A stretch of 64,000 nt of DNA from Candidatus Brocadia sinica JPN1 (GCF_000949635.1 NZ_BAFN01000001.1:1612001-1676000), one strand, 5' to 3'; shown: positions 35,417 to 44,640, counted from the first letter of the stretch. Made by a program: numbers and translations. Notes: generated by a model from the letters alone, not told the origin.

Positions 35417-36067
35417 ATGGCGAAAGAATATACGCAAGATGAGAAAGAACGCTTCAAACACAACCTTGAATTATCAACAACGATTGTTATTGCCCTTGCA
35501 ACGATAGCTTCAGCATGGTGCGCGTACCAGGCCACATTATGGAGTGGGATTCAGATGTTCCGGCTCAGTGCAGTTAACGCTTTAGGGCGTAAGAGTTCAG
35601 AACAAACCGTACGTGCCGGACAGATGCGCTCGATGGATGGGATACTCTTTATTGAGTACCTCAAAGGCAAAGAACGCCATGAAGATTTTCTTGCAGATTT
35701 CTTTTATCATCGTTTCAGACCTGAATTAAAGCGGGCAACCGATGCCTGGCTTGCCACAAAGCCATTCCAGAATCCCCAGTCGCCTCTGCATCCTTTGGTT
35801 ATGGAGGAATATAGCCTTGAACCGGAACAAGAAGCAAAACGCCTGAGCGAAGAGACTGCACAAAAGTTTGAGGAGGCCAGAGAGGCCAATCAGAATTCTG
35901 ATAATTACATTATGCTCACGGTACTCTTTGCATCAGTTATGTTCTTTGGCGGCATCTCAACACAGTTTGAAAGCCCTAGATGCAGAATTACGCTGCTAGC
36001 CATTGGCGCATTAGTGCTTTGTACCGCCCTTGGAGTATTGATTACTTACCCTATAGCGCTTGAGTAG
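35417..36067 (+). CDS. membrane protein of unknown function
   Basis: This 216-residue protein has one membrane helix at about residues 18-38 and a pair at about 160-205, with a soluble charged middle domain containing WSGIQMFRLSAVNALGRKSS and FYHRFRPELKRATDAWL. I do not recognise a named family. The ATG at 35417 follows GAGGTGATT; a GTG two codons earlier is less likely. It follows MarC by 39 bases and is probably in its operon. It converges with tilS. Confidence 0.75.
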   Translation: MAKEYTQDEKERFKHNLELSTTIVIALATIASAWCAYQATLWSGIQMFRLSAVNALGRKSSEQTVRAGQMRSMDGILFIEYLKGKERHEDFLADFFYHRFRPELKRATDAWLATKPFQNPQSPLHPLVMEEYSLEPEQEAKRLSEETAQKFEEAREANQNSDNYIMLTVLFASVMFFGGISTQFESPRCRITLLAIGALVLCTALGVLITYPIALE

Positions 36068-36241
36068 GCAGTGTGTAGTTTTGAAATTGTTTCGAGTTTC
36101 AGACTTTGTACTAATTTAAAGGAGAGCAGACAATGATGCCCCGGGTCCGGATGGCAATTCCGCTGATTACATTTGATGATATAGCCGCTAGGAAAGGTCC
36201 TATCATCCTCATTGATGCAACGGGTATACGTTGGTATTTCC

Positions 36242-37726
36242 TCATGTGTGTTTGGTGCAATCTGTACAGACCTGTCCGGTCTTCCTGTTTCGCATGAAGG
36301 TTAGTTTTAAAACCTTTTTCGTCCTGAGGGTAACTTTTACTCCATTATCCATACATACTCCAATAACCCAAATAGGATGATCGTTCATTACGATGATGGG
36401 GGTAGCATCACGTTCTTTTACCGGGATTTTTTTATCAATAAAGAGATCTTTCAGTTTTTTATGGCCATGGATACCTAAAGGTGAGATCGTATCCCCGTCT
36501 TTGCGTCCCCTTACAGAAATTGGCATGGTTATCCTTTCTAGGTCGAAGACTTCTTCGTATGTTGTCTTGGTTTTTTTGTAAGCTTCCAGGGAAAAATCCT
36601 GAATGTCAAGGATTTCAGAGATGAGTTGACCTAAGGGATAGACGGGTGTTGTTCCGGGTATTTGGACAGCGATCTCGGATAATGGCATGCATGGTTTGTA
36701 AAGGGGATCTTTGGTAAAATGGAGCATACCGTGTTCATGCCATAAATAAAATTTTCCTGGCAATTGAAAATGCCGCCCTTTTCCTTTTCTGGTTATTTCA
36801 TCAAGTATCTTGGCATAGTGCTCATAGGTAATCTCTTTTAATGGTATTTGCATGCTCATTAATATTTCTCTCAATACCAGGTATTGTAATATCTTTGGTT
36901 GGTTTGCCAAAAAACGGGTATTGACGGTATATAAGTCTTTCCTTTCTTCTATGGTGGAGTCTTTTACTATTTTTTTTGCTTTTGAGGCTAAATATTCATT
37001 ATTTACATTGAGGATTTGGCATAGCTGCATGAGCAGGTGTTTGATGTTGGGGTTGTATTGGTTTTCTAATAAGGGAATTAATTCGAGCCGTATCTTGTTT
37101 CGGAGGTAGAGAGGTTCGTAATTGGTGGCATCTGTTCTGTAGCTACTGTGTTCATTCCCAAGATATTCAATGATTTCCCTTCTCCAGGAGAAGAGGAGGG
37201 GGCGGATAAGCTGTATCGTGGAACCGGTGGCTAAAGGCCGTTTTACAGGTATTCCTCCCAGTCCCACTGTTCCTGCGCCCCGGATTATACGATGAAGAAA
37301 GGTTTCTATGTTGTCGTCTGCGGTATGCCCGATAGCAATGGTAGAGGCGGTATATTCCTGCGCTGATTCCAGAAAAAAGTTGTATCTTTCCCTGCGAGCC
37401 GTTTCTTCAATCGAGCATTTCGTCTGGTCTGCAATCTTTTGAATGTTTACCTTTTTTAAAATAAAGGGCAGAGAAAGGTCTTTTGATAAATTCCGGACAA
37501 ATTGTGCATCTTCTTCCGAAGAGCTTCCGCGAAGTTGATGGTTAAGGTGTGCGATGAATAAGCGGAGATGAAGATTTTTGACCAAGTTAATAGTACGGAG
37601 GATTTTGAGGAGAGCGACGGAGTCGGGCCCTCCGGATACCGCAACGATGATTGAATCATGAGGTTTTACGAGATGGTATTTATTTATGGTATTGAAGACC
37701 TCGAAAGGGAGTTTGTCTAATCGCAT
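36242..37726 (-). CDS. tilS: tRNA(Ile) lysidine synthase
   Basis: The 494-residue protein modifies C34 of the AUA-reading tRNA(Ile) to lysidine using ATP and lysine. The PP-loop motif SGGPDSVALL is near the N-terminus, followed by HLNHQLRGSSSEEDAQFV, IGHTADDNIETFLHRI and RPLLFSWRREI of the N-terminal ATPase domain. TilS substrate-binding and C-terminal domains follow (RGRKDGDTISPLGIHGHKKLKD, and VPVKERD-like). It is slightly longer than the 430-450 typical because of a Lys/Cys-containing tail. I used the ATG at 37726, which has no obvious Shine-Dalgarno sequence; a TTG at 37762 is possible. Confidence 0.95.
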   Translation of the reverse strand: MRLDKLPFEVFNTINKYHLVKPHDSIIVAVSGGPDSVALLKILRTINLVKNLHLRLFIAHLNHQLRGSSSEEDAQFVRNLSKDLSLPFILKKVNIQKIADQTKCSIEETARRERYNFFLESAQEYTASTIAIGHTADDNIETFLHRIIRGAGTVGLGGIPVKRPLATGSTIQLIRPLLFSWRREIIEYLGNEHSSYRTDATNYEPLYLRNKIRLELIPLLENQYNPNIKHLLMQLCQILNVNNEYLASKAKKIVKDSTIEERKDLYTVNTRFLANQPKILQYLVLREILMSMQIPLKEITYEHYAKILDEITRKGKGRHFQLPGKFYLWHEHGMLHFTKDPLYKPCMPLSEIAVQIPGTTPVYPLGQLISEILDIQDFSLEAYKKTKTTYEEVFDLERITMPISVRGRKDGDTISPLGIHGHKKLKDLFIDKKIPVKERDATPIIVMNDHPIWVIGVCMDNGVKVTLRTKKVLKLTFMRNRKTGQVCTDCTKHT

Positions 37727-37972
37727 AATCGGAACTATATCTGGTTCGTTTGAGTAAGTCAAGTTTAGAAATAGGTTGACTTTAGTTTTTGTGGTCGTAA
37801 AATATTCCCTAGGTTATCGTATTATTTTGTACAATCTTTTTTTGATAAATTTTTACATTACGCTATACAGCGGTTACATTCGCTTTTCTTCATCCCCCAT
37901 TGCAAGGGGATAAAAGGAGGGTTAACCAGGTTGCGGTATGGCTGTGCCGGGATTTTACAAAGAAATGGCGAT

Positions 37973-38464
37973 ATGATTGTGAATAGAAAACGGAACCGTC
38001 TTTTCTTCGTGCTACTTTCCGTTTGTGTGGTTTATAATGGTATCCATGGGGTGTGTTGTGGTGAACCAAAAAGAAAGGACGTATTGCCCATTCATGTTGC
38101 TGGAATGGAATTGGAAGTAGAAGTAGCAATTACTCCTGAAGATCACATGTTGGGGTTGATGTATCGTGATACATTGGAAGATAATGAGGGTATGCTATTT
38201 ATTTTTCCTAAAGAGGAAATCCTGTCTTTTTGGATGAAGGATACCCGTATTCCTCTTTCTATAGCCTTTATTAAGGCCAATGGCCGAATCGTACAAATCG
38301 AATCAATGAAGCCGCACAGTTTGGATACCCATGTTTCGGAGGAAAAAGTCAAGTATGCATTGGAGATGAAAGAGGAATGGTTTAAGGCACATAAGGTAAA
38401 AGTGGGTGATACGGTAAAAATACCGCTAACTGCTAAAGAGAAGAAAACAGCCGGACGAGATTGA
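37973..38464 (+). CDS. DUF192 family secreted protein
   Basis: The 163-residue protein has an N-terminal hydrophobic export signal (about 9-28) and a DUF192 domain: EVAITPEDHMLGLMYRDTLEDNEGMLFIFP, FWMKDTRIPLSIAFI, and IVQIESMKPHSLDTH, a form of the family core. DUF192 proteins are small extracytoplasmic beta-barrels of uncertain role. The ATG at 37973 is preferred over an earlier in-frame start at 37931 because it puts the basic and hydrophobic signal at the N-terminus. It is followed 44 bases later by the TPR lipoprotein. Confidence 0.88.
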   Translation: MIVNRKRNRLFFVLLSVCVVYNGIHGVCCGEPKRKDVLPIHVAGMELEVEVAITPEDHMLGLMYRDTLEDNEGMLFIFPKEEILSFWMKDTRIPLSIAFIKANGRIVQIESMKPHSLDTHVSEEKVKYALEMKEEWFKAHKVKVGDTVKIPLTAKEKKTAGRD

Positions 38465-38508
38465 AGAATAAATTTATGATACTTCTTTTATGAAAAGGGG
38501 CATATTAC

Positions 38509-39255
38509 GTGAATACAAAGCGATTCGGAATGCTTGGCATAAGTGGTTTGTTTTTCCTTTGCGTTGTTTCGTATAGTTTGCAAGGGTGTAAAAAAGAATC
38601 ACCGCCAGCAGGCGCTGAGAAATCCGTAATATCAGATCGTGAAGTACAAAAGGGACACAAAGAGCTTGGTTTATCGCTTTACGAAAAAGGGAAAAATTTA
38701 GAGGCTATTGAAGAATTCAAAAAAACTATTGCAGATAATACAGCTGATATTGAGGTGTATTACAATCTCGCATCCGCTTATTATGACGAGGGGATGATAC
38801 ATGATGCAATAGATATGTATAAGAAGGTTATTGAAATTGACCCTAATCATACCGAGGCGCATTACAATTTGGGCCTTATCCTTATAGACGAACGGTTGTG
38901 TGAGGAAGGGATTCATGAATTAAAAAAGGTGTTAGAGATAGACCCAAAACATGAAGACGCCACATATAGCCTGGGGGATGCGTATTACGATTGTAAAAAA
39001 ATAGATGATGCGATAGAAATATGGAAAACGCTGCTAAAGGATAATCCTGAAGACAGTATTCTTCATTATAATCTTGGTGTTGCTTACCGTGACAAGGGGC
39101 AACTGAATCCCGCGATAGCTGAGTTAGAAAAAGCTCTTAAGGCCGACCCAAAGGACCGGGATGCAAAAAAGCTATTAAAACAGCTAACTATTAAGAAGAA
39201 AGGTGTCAAAAGCTCGGGTCAGGTTAAAAATTTAAAAAAAACAGAGAAAAAGTAA
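38509..39255 (+). CDS. TPR-repeat lipoprotein
   Basis: The 248-residue protein has a signal peptide with lipobox LQGC at about residue 27 and then five tetratricopeptide repeats (about 45-215), for example EVYYNLASAYYDEGMIHDAI and EAHYNLGLILIDERLCEEGI. It ends in a Lys-rich tail (LKKTEKK). TPR domains form protein-binding scaffolds; being a lipoprotein it probably sits in an outer or inner membrane leaflet. The start is GTG at 38509. The FGE-like gene begins 19 bases after its stop and is probably cotranscribed. Confidence 0.9.
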   Translation: MNTKRFGMLGISGLFFLCVVSYSLQGCKKESPPAGAEKSVISDREVQKGHKELGLSLYEKGKNLEAIEEFKKTIADNTADIEVYYNLASAYYDEGMIHDAIDMYKKVIEIDPNHTEAHYNLGLILIDERLCEEGIHELKKVLEIDPKHEDATYSLGDAYYDCKKIDDAIEIWKTLLKDNPEDSILHYNLGVAYRDKGQLNPAIAELEKALKADPKDRDAKKLLKQLTIKKKGVKSSGQVKNLKKTEKK

Positions 39256-39274
39256 ATAATCCTTAACGTCGAAT

Positions 39275-39928
39275 ATGGGTGATATGACTAAAACAGGGGT
39301 GGTTAGCATTATTAATGAGAGAGACGGTTCCGAAATGGTTTTTGTGCCACCGGGTGAATTTATTATGGGTGAGGAAAGAAAAGTTGTGTATGTCAATGCT
39401 TTTTATATTGATAAATTCCCAGTAACTAATTTCCAATATAAAAAGTATATTAAGGAGACGGGAGTTCAGGAACCTTTGTTTTGGGATAATGAGCGGTTTA
39501 ATAAGCCATCACAACCTGTTGTGGGTGTCAGCTGGAAAGACGCTGTTGCCTATGCAAAATGGGCCGGTAAACGGCTCCCCCGAGAGATGGAATGGGAAAA
39601 AGCGGCACGGGGAGTCGATGGCAGAGAATATCCTTGGGGGAACACCCAACCGGACAATTCAAAGGCGGTTTACAATCTGGATCCGAATACTGGCGCCCCG
39701 GCCCCGGTTGGCAATCGAAAGGAGGGTGCAAGCCCTTTTGGTTGTTTTGACATGGCTGGGAATGTCTGGGAATGGTGTGAAGATTGGTATGAGGAGGGAA
39801 AGTTTCGCGTAGTGAGAGGCGGATCGTGGGTAAACCATCATTATATTCTGAGGAGCGCCTATCGGAGTTGCAGTTATCCTGAGGGTAAGGATAATAATGT
39901 TGGTTTCCGCTGTGTAAAAGGAGGCTAA
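39275..39928 (+). CDS. formylglycine-generating-enzyme-like (SUMF1/EgtB/PvdO fold) protein
   Basis: The 217-residue protein is one FGE-sulfatase-type domain: MVFVPPGEFIMG, YIDKFPVTNFQYKKYI, PVVGVSWKDAVAYAKWAGKRLP, AARGVDGREYPWGN, GCFDMAGNVWEWCEDWY and RGGSW...GFRCV. It lacks the Cys pair of genuine formylglycine enzymes: the segment after RGGSW reads VNHHYILRSAYRS, with no Cys where the first catalytic one should be. It is therefore more likely one of the many non-FGE members with binding or other roles. No signal peptide is seen, so it may be cytoplasmic. It is tail to tail with the Minf_1886 gene, 8 bases apart. Confidence 0.88.
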   Translation: MGDMTKTGVVSIINERDGSEMVFVPPGEFIMGEERKVVYVNAFYIDKFPVTNFQYKKYIKETGVQEPLFWDNERFNKPSQPVVGVSWKDAVAYAKWAGKRLPREMEWEKAARGVDGREYPWGNTQPDNSKAVYNLDPNTGAPAPVGNRKEGASPFGCFDMAGNVWEWCEDWYEEGKFRVVRGGSWVNHHYILRSAYRSCSYPEGKDNNVGFRCVKGG

Positions 39929-39936
39929 TGATTTTC

Positions 39937-40371
39937 TTATTTCTTGATGCCCAGGGCATTGAGCGATAGCCGGATGTCATATTTTCCGTCGAACTTAAAT
40001 CCCTCATCAAAGGCCTTCTTGAAATCATAAATATTCTTAAAATCATCACGAGAGTCGGTTTCGGTTTTTCCCATAAGCCCGCTTTCCACCAGGTTAAAGA
40101 CGATATTCCCAAAATCTTCATCTTGCTTTATGCCCCATTGTTCGAATACGGTTAGTGCCATAAAACCAAACTGTTTCAATGCATATTTTCGAATGCCTTC
40201 CATCAGTTGTTTCCCCGTTACATGGCGGTCTACATCGCTCGTTTTCTGTTGATTTTTGCCGAGCATGTTTGTGGTATAGTCAAGGGCCTCGAATACAAAT
40301 TGATAGGCTTGTATGGGATAACGGGGGTCTTTTTTCATAATTTCTTTTACCTTGTTCCATGTTTTTGTCAT
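39937..40371 (-). CDS. Minf_1886 family protein (planctomycete/verrucomicrobial)
   Basis: The 144-residue protein matches the conserved pattern of the family I know as TIGR04138: DPRYPIQAYQFVFEALDYT, the HVTGKQLMEGIR block, ALKQFGFMALTVFEQWGI and DFGNIVFNLVESGLMGKTE. Its function is unknown; it is mainly useful here as a phylum marker. I chose the ATG at 40371, which has GGAG about eight bases upstream, rather than the longer frame starting in the 40.4-kb gap. The 182-base gap to metG holds an imperfect hairpin (40478-40509). Confidence 0.9.
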   Translation of the reverse strand: MTKTWNKVKEIMKKDPRYPIQAYQFVFEALDYTTNMLGKNQQKTSDVDRHVTGKQLMEGIRKYALKQFGFMALTVFEQWGIKQDEDFGNIVFNLVESGLMGKTETDSRDDFKNIYDFKKAFDEGFKFDGKYDIRLSLNALGIKK

Positions 40372-40553
40372 ATACATTTCTCCAACTTTTTGTAATAGTA
40401 TCTTTAGAAAAATATTTTGCCGGTACCATACAGGGCAAGCCTGAAGGGTTGCTGTCCTGCGATAAACACAACACAAGGCCTGTCTGCATGCAGTCATGCA
40501 CAGGCAGGCAAAAGCCTCGCCATAGATTTTTCTTCCCGCTCGTTCAGGTCAGG

Positions 40554-42074
40554 TTAGGGAGGTTCGATTCTTGGGAACAGTGGTTTACCCTTTTGTGAGA
40601 CGGTGCCTTCCTTAAATCCCTTATGGAACTCCAGGCAAAGGGGATGATTGTCTTTCAGGATGCCAAGTTGCCGTTGAATTTCAGCAGCAGTTTTTGGCAT
40701 AAAGGGATAGACAAAAACAGAAATGTCTTTGATAGCCCTGGCTAATGTGCCAATGATTGCTGCAAGTTGTGGCTGCGTGGCACTTGTTTTCGCCAGCACC
40801 CAGGGTTTCTTGTCTTCTATGAATTTATTGGCACGGCCGATAAATTCCCAAATAATCTCAAGCGCCCTGCTAAGCTGGAGTTCATCCATTTCATGATCCA
40901 CTCTGACACGGGTATCTTCTGATGCACTTCTGAGTTCATCGTCTGCTCCGGAGACCTCCGGGATGATCCCATGAAAGTATTTTTCGATCATTGTTAACGT
41001 GCGTTGTAATAAGTTGCCCAGGTCGTTGCCGAGATCAGAATTTATCCTGTGAATAAGTGCGGTGTAAGAAAAATTTCCATCCAGACCAAAAGGAACTTCC
41101 CTGAGTAAAAAGTATCTATAAGCGTCTGTGCCATACGATTGAATGATACCGAGCGGGTCTATCGCATTTCCCAGGGATTTCGATATCTTTTGACCTTCAA
41201 TTGTCCACCAGCCGTGCGCAAAGATTTTAAAGGGTAAATCTATTTTCAGGGACATAAGTACTGCCGGCCAGATAACACCGTGAAACCATAGGATTTCTTT
41301 TCCAATAATGTGGACGTTTGCCGGCCAGTATTTTTGGAATGTTTGCATATCATCATCGTAACCTAATGCAGTAATATAGTTCAGAAGCGCATCAATCCAT
41401 ACATAAATGGTGTGGGTTTGATCCGAGGGAACCTGAATACCCCATTCTACAGCAGCGCGACTGATGCTGATGTCTTCTACCGGAGATTTGATTCTCTGCA
41501 GTAATTCATTCCTCCTCGATTCGGGTTGGATAAAATGAGGATGCTTTTCGTAATATTCGAGGATGCGGTTCTGGTATTTTGATAATCTGAAAAAATAATT
41601 TTTTTCCTTTACTCTTTCTACGGCACGATTACATTCAGGGCAATTCCTCTCCTTGAGTTGTGACTCAATCCAGAAACTTTCACAGGGGATACAATACCAT
41701 CCTTCATATTCTCCCAGATAAATATCCCCGTTCTCGAAGATTTGTTGAAAGATTTTTTTTACACGGCGCCAATGCCGCTCCTCTGTTGTCCGTATGAAAT
41801 CATCATTGGAGATGTCGAGTTTGTTCCACAATATCTTGAATTTATCTACCACCGCATTGACAAATTCTATTGGTGTTTTATTACAGGATTGCGCCGCTTT
41901 TTGGATCTTCTGTCCATGTTCGTCTGTTCCCGTCAGGAAGAATACATCAAAGTTTTTCGTTCTTTTATATCGAGCCAGCACGTCGGCAGCGATGGTGGTA
42001 TAAGAATGACCTATATGTGGTACATCGTTGACATAGTAAATGGGTGTTGTAAGATAAAAGGTGTGTTTACTCAA
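40554..42074 (-). CDS. metG: methionyl-tRNA synthetase
   Basis: The 506-residue class I synthetase charges tRNA(Met). Motifs are TTPIYYVNDVPHIGHSYTT with the HIGH box, the zinc knuckle CIPCESF...CPEC, and GQKISKSLGN, a KMSKS variant. There is no C-terminal EMAP/tRNA-binding domain, so it is the short form. The likely start is the TTG at 42074, which has AAAAGGA seven or eight bases upstream and overlaps the end of ricT by 8 bases; the frame also opens with a GTG at 42104. The RicT-MetG neighbourhood is conserved in many bacteria and supports the call. Confidence 0.96.
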   Translation of the reverse strand: MSKHTFYLTTPIYYVNDVPHIGHSYTTIAADVLARYKRTKNFDVFFLTGTDEHGQKIQKAAQSCNKTPIEFVNAVVDKFKILWNKLDISNDDFIRTTEERHWRRVKKIFQQIFENGDIYLGEYEGWYCIPCESFWIESQLKERNCPECNRAVERVKEKNYFFRLSKYQNRILEYYEKHPHFIQPESRRNELLQRIKSPVEDISISRAAVEWGIQVPSDQTHTIYVWIDALLNYITALGYDDDMQTFQKYWPANVHIIGKEILWFHGVIWPAVLMSLKIDLPFKIFAHGWWTIEGQKISKSLGNAIDPLGIIQSYGTDAYRYFLLREVPFGLDGNFSYTALIHRINSDLGNDLGNLLQRTLTMIEKYFHGIIPEVSGADDELRSASEDTRVRVDHEMDELQLSRALEIIWEFIGRANKFIEDKKPWVLAKTSATQPQLAAIIGTLARAIKDISVFVYPFMPKTAAEIQRQLGILKDNHPLCLEFHKGFKEGTVSQKGKPLFPRIEPP

Positions 42075-42936
42075 GGCTACAATCCTTTTCGCAGGGATGA
42101 TCACACGTTGTTTCTTTTTGACGCAAGGGTTCTCTTACTTTGTCTATAATGTCATGGACAGATGCATGGATCCTGCTTCCGTTGTTCAGCTCAATGGTGA
42201 CCTGCTGTTGTAATACATCGTAATTAACGACTTCTCCAATCCCTTTTGCAGTTTTGACGATAGAACCTTTTTTTGGCAGAGCGTGCTTTAAATCTTCATA
42301 GACCCTGTCTTCGTAACGTAAACAACACATGAGACGGCCGCATCTCCCTGAGATCTTGGAGGGGTCCAGGGTCGCCTTCTGATTCTTTGCCATTTTCATG
42401 GTGACAGGTTCAAGATTTTTCAGAAAAGACCTGCAGCACAACTCCCGTCCGCAGTGTTCATAATCAGCCAGAAGCCTTGCCTCGTCCCGAACACCGATTT
42501 GTTTCATCTCTATGCGGGCCTGGTATTCTTTTGCCAGATCTTTTACCAGTTCCCGGAAATCTACACGTCCGTTGGCGAGGTAATAAAAAATGATTTTTTT
42601 TGTTCCAAACAGGTGTTCAGCGCTGGCCAGTTTCATGAGAAGATTGTGTTCTCTTATCTTTTTCTGGCAAAATTTGAACTCGACAGGAATTGATTCGTTT
42701 TGTATTTTCTTTTGTTTTTCTTTATCGTCGGGGGTGGCTTTTCGCAAAATTTCTCCAAGATTTTCAATCGGGTCATCATCTGCGATTTCTTTCACCTTTA
42801 TGACGACCTCGCCGAACTCTACGCCCCGATGTGAACGAATGATAACCGGATCGTCTTTTTTCAGCGAGTTAAACGTTGAGAAGAAATCTGATGTATTCTT
42901 GAGAACGCCGTATCGAATAGTAAAAATGTGTCTCAT
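42067..42936 (-). CDS. ricT: PSP1-domain protein RicT (YaaT-like)
   Basis: The 289-residue protein carries the PSP1 domain: GVEFGEVV, EYQARIEMKQIGVRDEARLL, the Cys-rich CGRELCCRSFL and GRCGRLMCCLRYE. In Bacillus, RicT forms an iron-sulfur-containing complex with RicA and RicF that promotes RNase Y-dependent mRNA processing. The Cys positions that bind the cluster are present. A tail CDHPCEKDCSLE adds three more Cys. I chose the ATG at 42936 over a GTG at 42963. It overlaps metG by 8 bases and is divergent from the gene at 43382. Confidence 0.93.
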   Translation of the reverse strand: MRHIFTIRYGVLKNTSDFFSTFNSLKKDDPVIIRSHRGVEFGEVVIKVKEIADDDPIENLGEILRKATPDDKEKQKKIQNESIPVEFKFCQKKIREHNLLMKLASAEHLFGTKKIIFYYLANGRVDFRELVKDLAKEYQARIEMKQIGVRDEARLLADYEHCGRELCCRSFLKNLEPVTMKMAKNQKATLDPSKISGRCGRLMCCLRYEDRVYEDLKHALPKKGSIVKTAKGIGEVVNYDVLQQQVTIELNNGSRIHASVHDIIDKVREPLRQKETTCDHPCEKDCSLE

Positions 42937-43381
42937 GAAGATATCGTGTAAAGAAATGCGCACTGCTTTTATGAATTATAAATATTAATAATAGCAAATT
43001 GTATTATATCTTGTCAAGGTTTACGGCTTTCCGGTCGCCATGTGATTATGTGTAATGGTTTCAATGGATTACGCTTGCACTGCCAGTTTAGAATATGCTA
43101 TTATCATCCGGCAAAGGCTACTTTTGCGGATAGGAAGAATAACGACCGCCCATTTTTGACCAAAGAAGTCCTTTTTTGTGCGGGCATTGTGAAGGTCTTT
43201 TTGTTGCACGAAAAGTGATGAGGTTTTGAGTGAAACGAAGGATTGTTTTCTTTGTACTCTTCACAAGAGTATTTTTAAGAGAAGTTCCATTCTCTCCGGT
43301 GATTATAAGATTGCGATTAAAATCATTGTGTTTTCTGTGTTTACATTTTGACAATACCGGATTTGGAATATGAGGATAGCG
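42937..43381. other. 445-base divergent intergenic region
   Basis: It separates ricT (minus) from the coiled-coil secreted protein (plus). Short frames of 45-78 codons occur on both strands but show no recognisable family or good ribosome-binding site. A TTGCAC...CTATTA pair near 43075-43105 could be a promoter, but the match is weak. I see no RNA gene. Confidence 0.4.
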
Positions 43382-43909
43382 ATGAGAAAATTTTTTGCTG
43401 TTGTGGCAGTACCAATAATTCTTTTTGTACGGGGAAATACCGTATTTGCGCAGGATTTATCTGATAAATTGAATATGCTGGAGATCGTTATTTCAAATCT
43501 TATCGCACGGGTTGAGGCCTTAGAAAAACGGGTGAATGCATTGGAAAAAAATCTCCCGGCGGGGGTCTCAAAAGTGCCCAGAAAAGAGGTTCCTGGTAAG
43601 GAGCCCTTAAAACCTTCTATAATAGATGGGTTTGAAGATATCGGGAATGGATTTTTTGTAAGAAATGTGAGATTCAATCCATTTGGTGATAACGTACTTT
43701 TTACCGGTGAGATAGCTAATAGGTCTGAAAAGAATTATCGTTTTGCAAAATTTAAGTTAGAGATATATGATGACCGTGATCTACTCGTGAAAAAAGAGGA
43801 ATTTACCATACCGGATCTCCCGAAGGAGAGTATAAAATCCTTTGAAGCCATGCTTGCGGGGGTGGATGCTGGTCTTATTCATAGATATGTGATTCGTACA
43901 ACCGATTAA
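43382..43909 (+). CDS. secreted protein with coiled coil and FxLYD-like domain
   Basis: The 175-residue protein has a signal peptide (MRKFFAVVAVPIILF..., cleaved after about residue 24), a short coiled coil with regular Leu/Val spacing (LNMLEIVISNLIARVEALEK), and a C-terminal beta domain (VRFNPFGDNVLFTGEIANRS, then RFAKFKLEIYDDRDLLVKKE) resembling FxLYD-type domains. The function is unknown. The ATG at 43382 has GAGG six bases upstream; the ATG at 43370 lies four codons earlier and is less suitable. It converges with 44062-44352. Confidence 0.78.
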   Translation: MRKFFAVVAVPIILFVRGNTVFAQDLSDKLNMLEIVISNLIARVEALEKRVNALEKNLPAGVSKVPRKEVPGKEPLKPSIIDGFEDIGNGFFVRNVRFNPFGDNVLFTGEIANRSEKNYRFAKFKLEIYDDRDLLVKKEEFTIPDLPKESIKSFEAMLAGVDAGLIHRYVIRTTD

Positions 43910-43945
43910 TTTCTTGGTGAGGCAACCTCAGACTGGTAGACCGCT

Positions 43946-44041
43946 GAAACCACAGATTTCACAGATAAAAATACCCGCAATCTGTTAATTTATGGCAAGA
44001 TATAATACGAAATCTGTGCAATCAGCGTAATCTGTGGTTTC
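43946..44041. repeat. inverted repeat with GAAACCACAGAT ends, between convergent genes
   Basis: GAAACCACAGATTTCACAGAT is answered by AATCTGTGCAATCAGCGTAATCTGTGGTTTC about 60 bases on; the perfect outer arms are 12 bases. The element fills the space between two convergent genes and could work as a bidirectional stop or be a dispersed extragenic element. Confidence 0.65.
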
Positions 44042-44061
44042 TGTTTCTGATTGTTGGTTAA

Positions 44062-44352
44062 TTACGGCAGGAGAAATATTTTCATCAACCGATAAAGCAC
44101 ATAAGAGAAAAAGCCAAATATGAAGAAAAGGAGAATAATTTCTATAAAGATGACCTTATCCCGTTTCTTCATCGTTTCCTGAACTTTTCTTATATCCTGC
44201 GGACTAAGCCAAATTCCTTCCCACGGGTATAATCCCCGCCTCTTCTCCTCTTCAAATTCCTTTAAAAGCCTTTCCTTTACCTTTTCCCTGGTTTTTTCTT
44301 TTAACTCCCTGATCTTCAGGGTAAGGACATCGTTTTTTTTCACGTTGGCCAT
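44062..44352 (-). CDS. small membrane protein with charged coiled region
   Basis: The 96-residue protein has a highly charged helical N-terminus (about 10-45, Lys/Glu-rich) and one membrane helix near the C-terminus (VIFIEIILLFFIFGFF). The ATG at 44352 has no strong Shine-Dalgarno sequence. It is the last of three closely spaced genes after the chain-length protein and probably belongs to the polysaccharide operon. I do not recognise the family. Confidence 0.6.
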   Translation of the reverse strand: MANVKKNDVLTLKIRELKEKTREKVKERLLKEFEEEKRRGLYPWEGIWLSPQDIRKVQETMKKRDKVIFIEIILLFFIFGFFSYVLYRLMKIFLLP

Positions 44353-44400
44353 AGAAAAGGTGGTGTAGAATAATAGCAATAGGTGAACAAAAGGACTTTT

Positions 44401-44637
44401 TTAAAGGTGGAGAAAGAAAACAAAAAGTAAGAAATTAAAGACCAAAATGGAGACTCCCAAAAAAATACCGAGAAGGATACCTCCCGCATACTGTAAGGGA
44501 AGAGACGTCTTTTTTAAGAAAAGAAAAGGCATCGGTGGAATGTTCCCTTCTTTTTCGGCCTGGTTCTGGAGCAGATTCAGAAACCTCTTTTTTTCCTTTT
44601 TTTCCAGGATGGTCAGTATCTCTTCATCTATCGTCAT
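44401..44637 (-). CDS. small membrane protein
   Basis: The 78-residue protein has a charged N-terminus and one or two hydrophobic segments at the C-terminal end (YAGGILLGIFLGVSILVFNF). It starts 3 bases after the Wzz-like gene stops and is probably translationally coupled to it. It may assist the chain-length regulator, but this rests only on position. The family is not recognised. Confidence 0.62.
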   Translation of the reverse strand: MTIDEEILTILEKKEKKRFLNLLQNQAEKEGNIPPMPFLFLKKTSLPLQYAGGILLGIFLGVSILVFNFLLFVFFLHL

Positions 44638-44640
44638 GCC

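Noticed and set aside
36133-36297. 54-codon plus-strand frame from ATG 36133 with a good AAAGGAG site
   Set aside because: It overlaps the end of tilS, resembles no known family, and lies in a short convergent gap. It may be the remnant of a gene, but I cannot support it.
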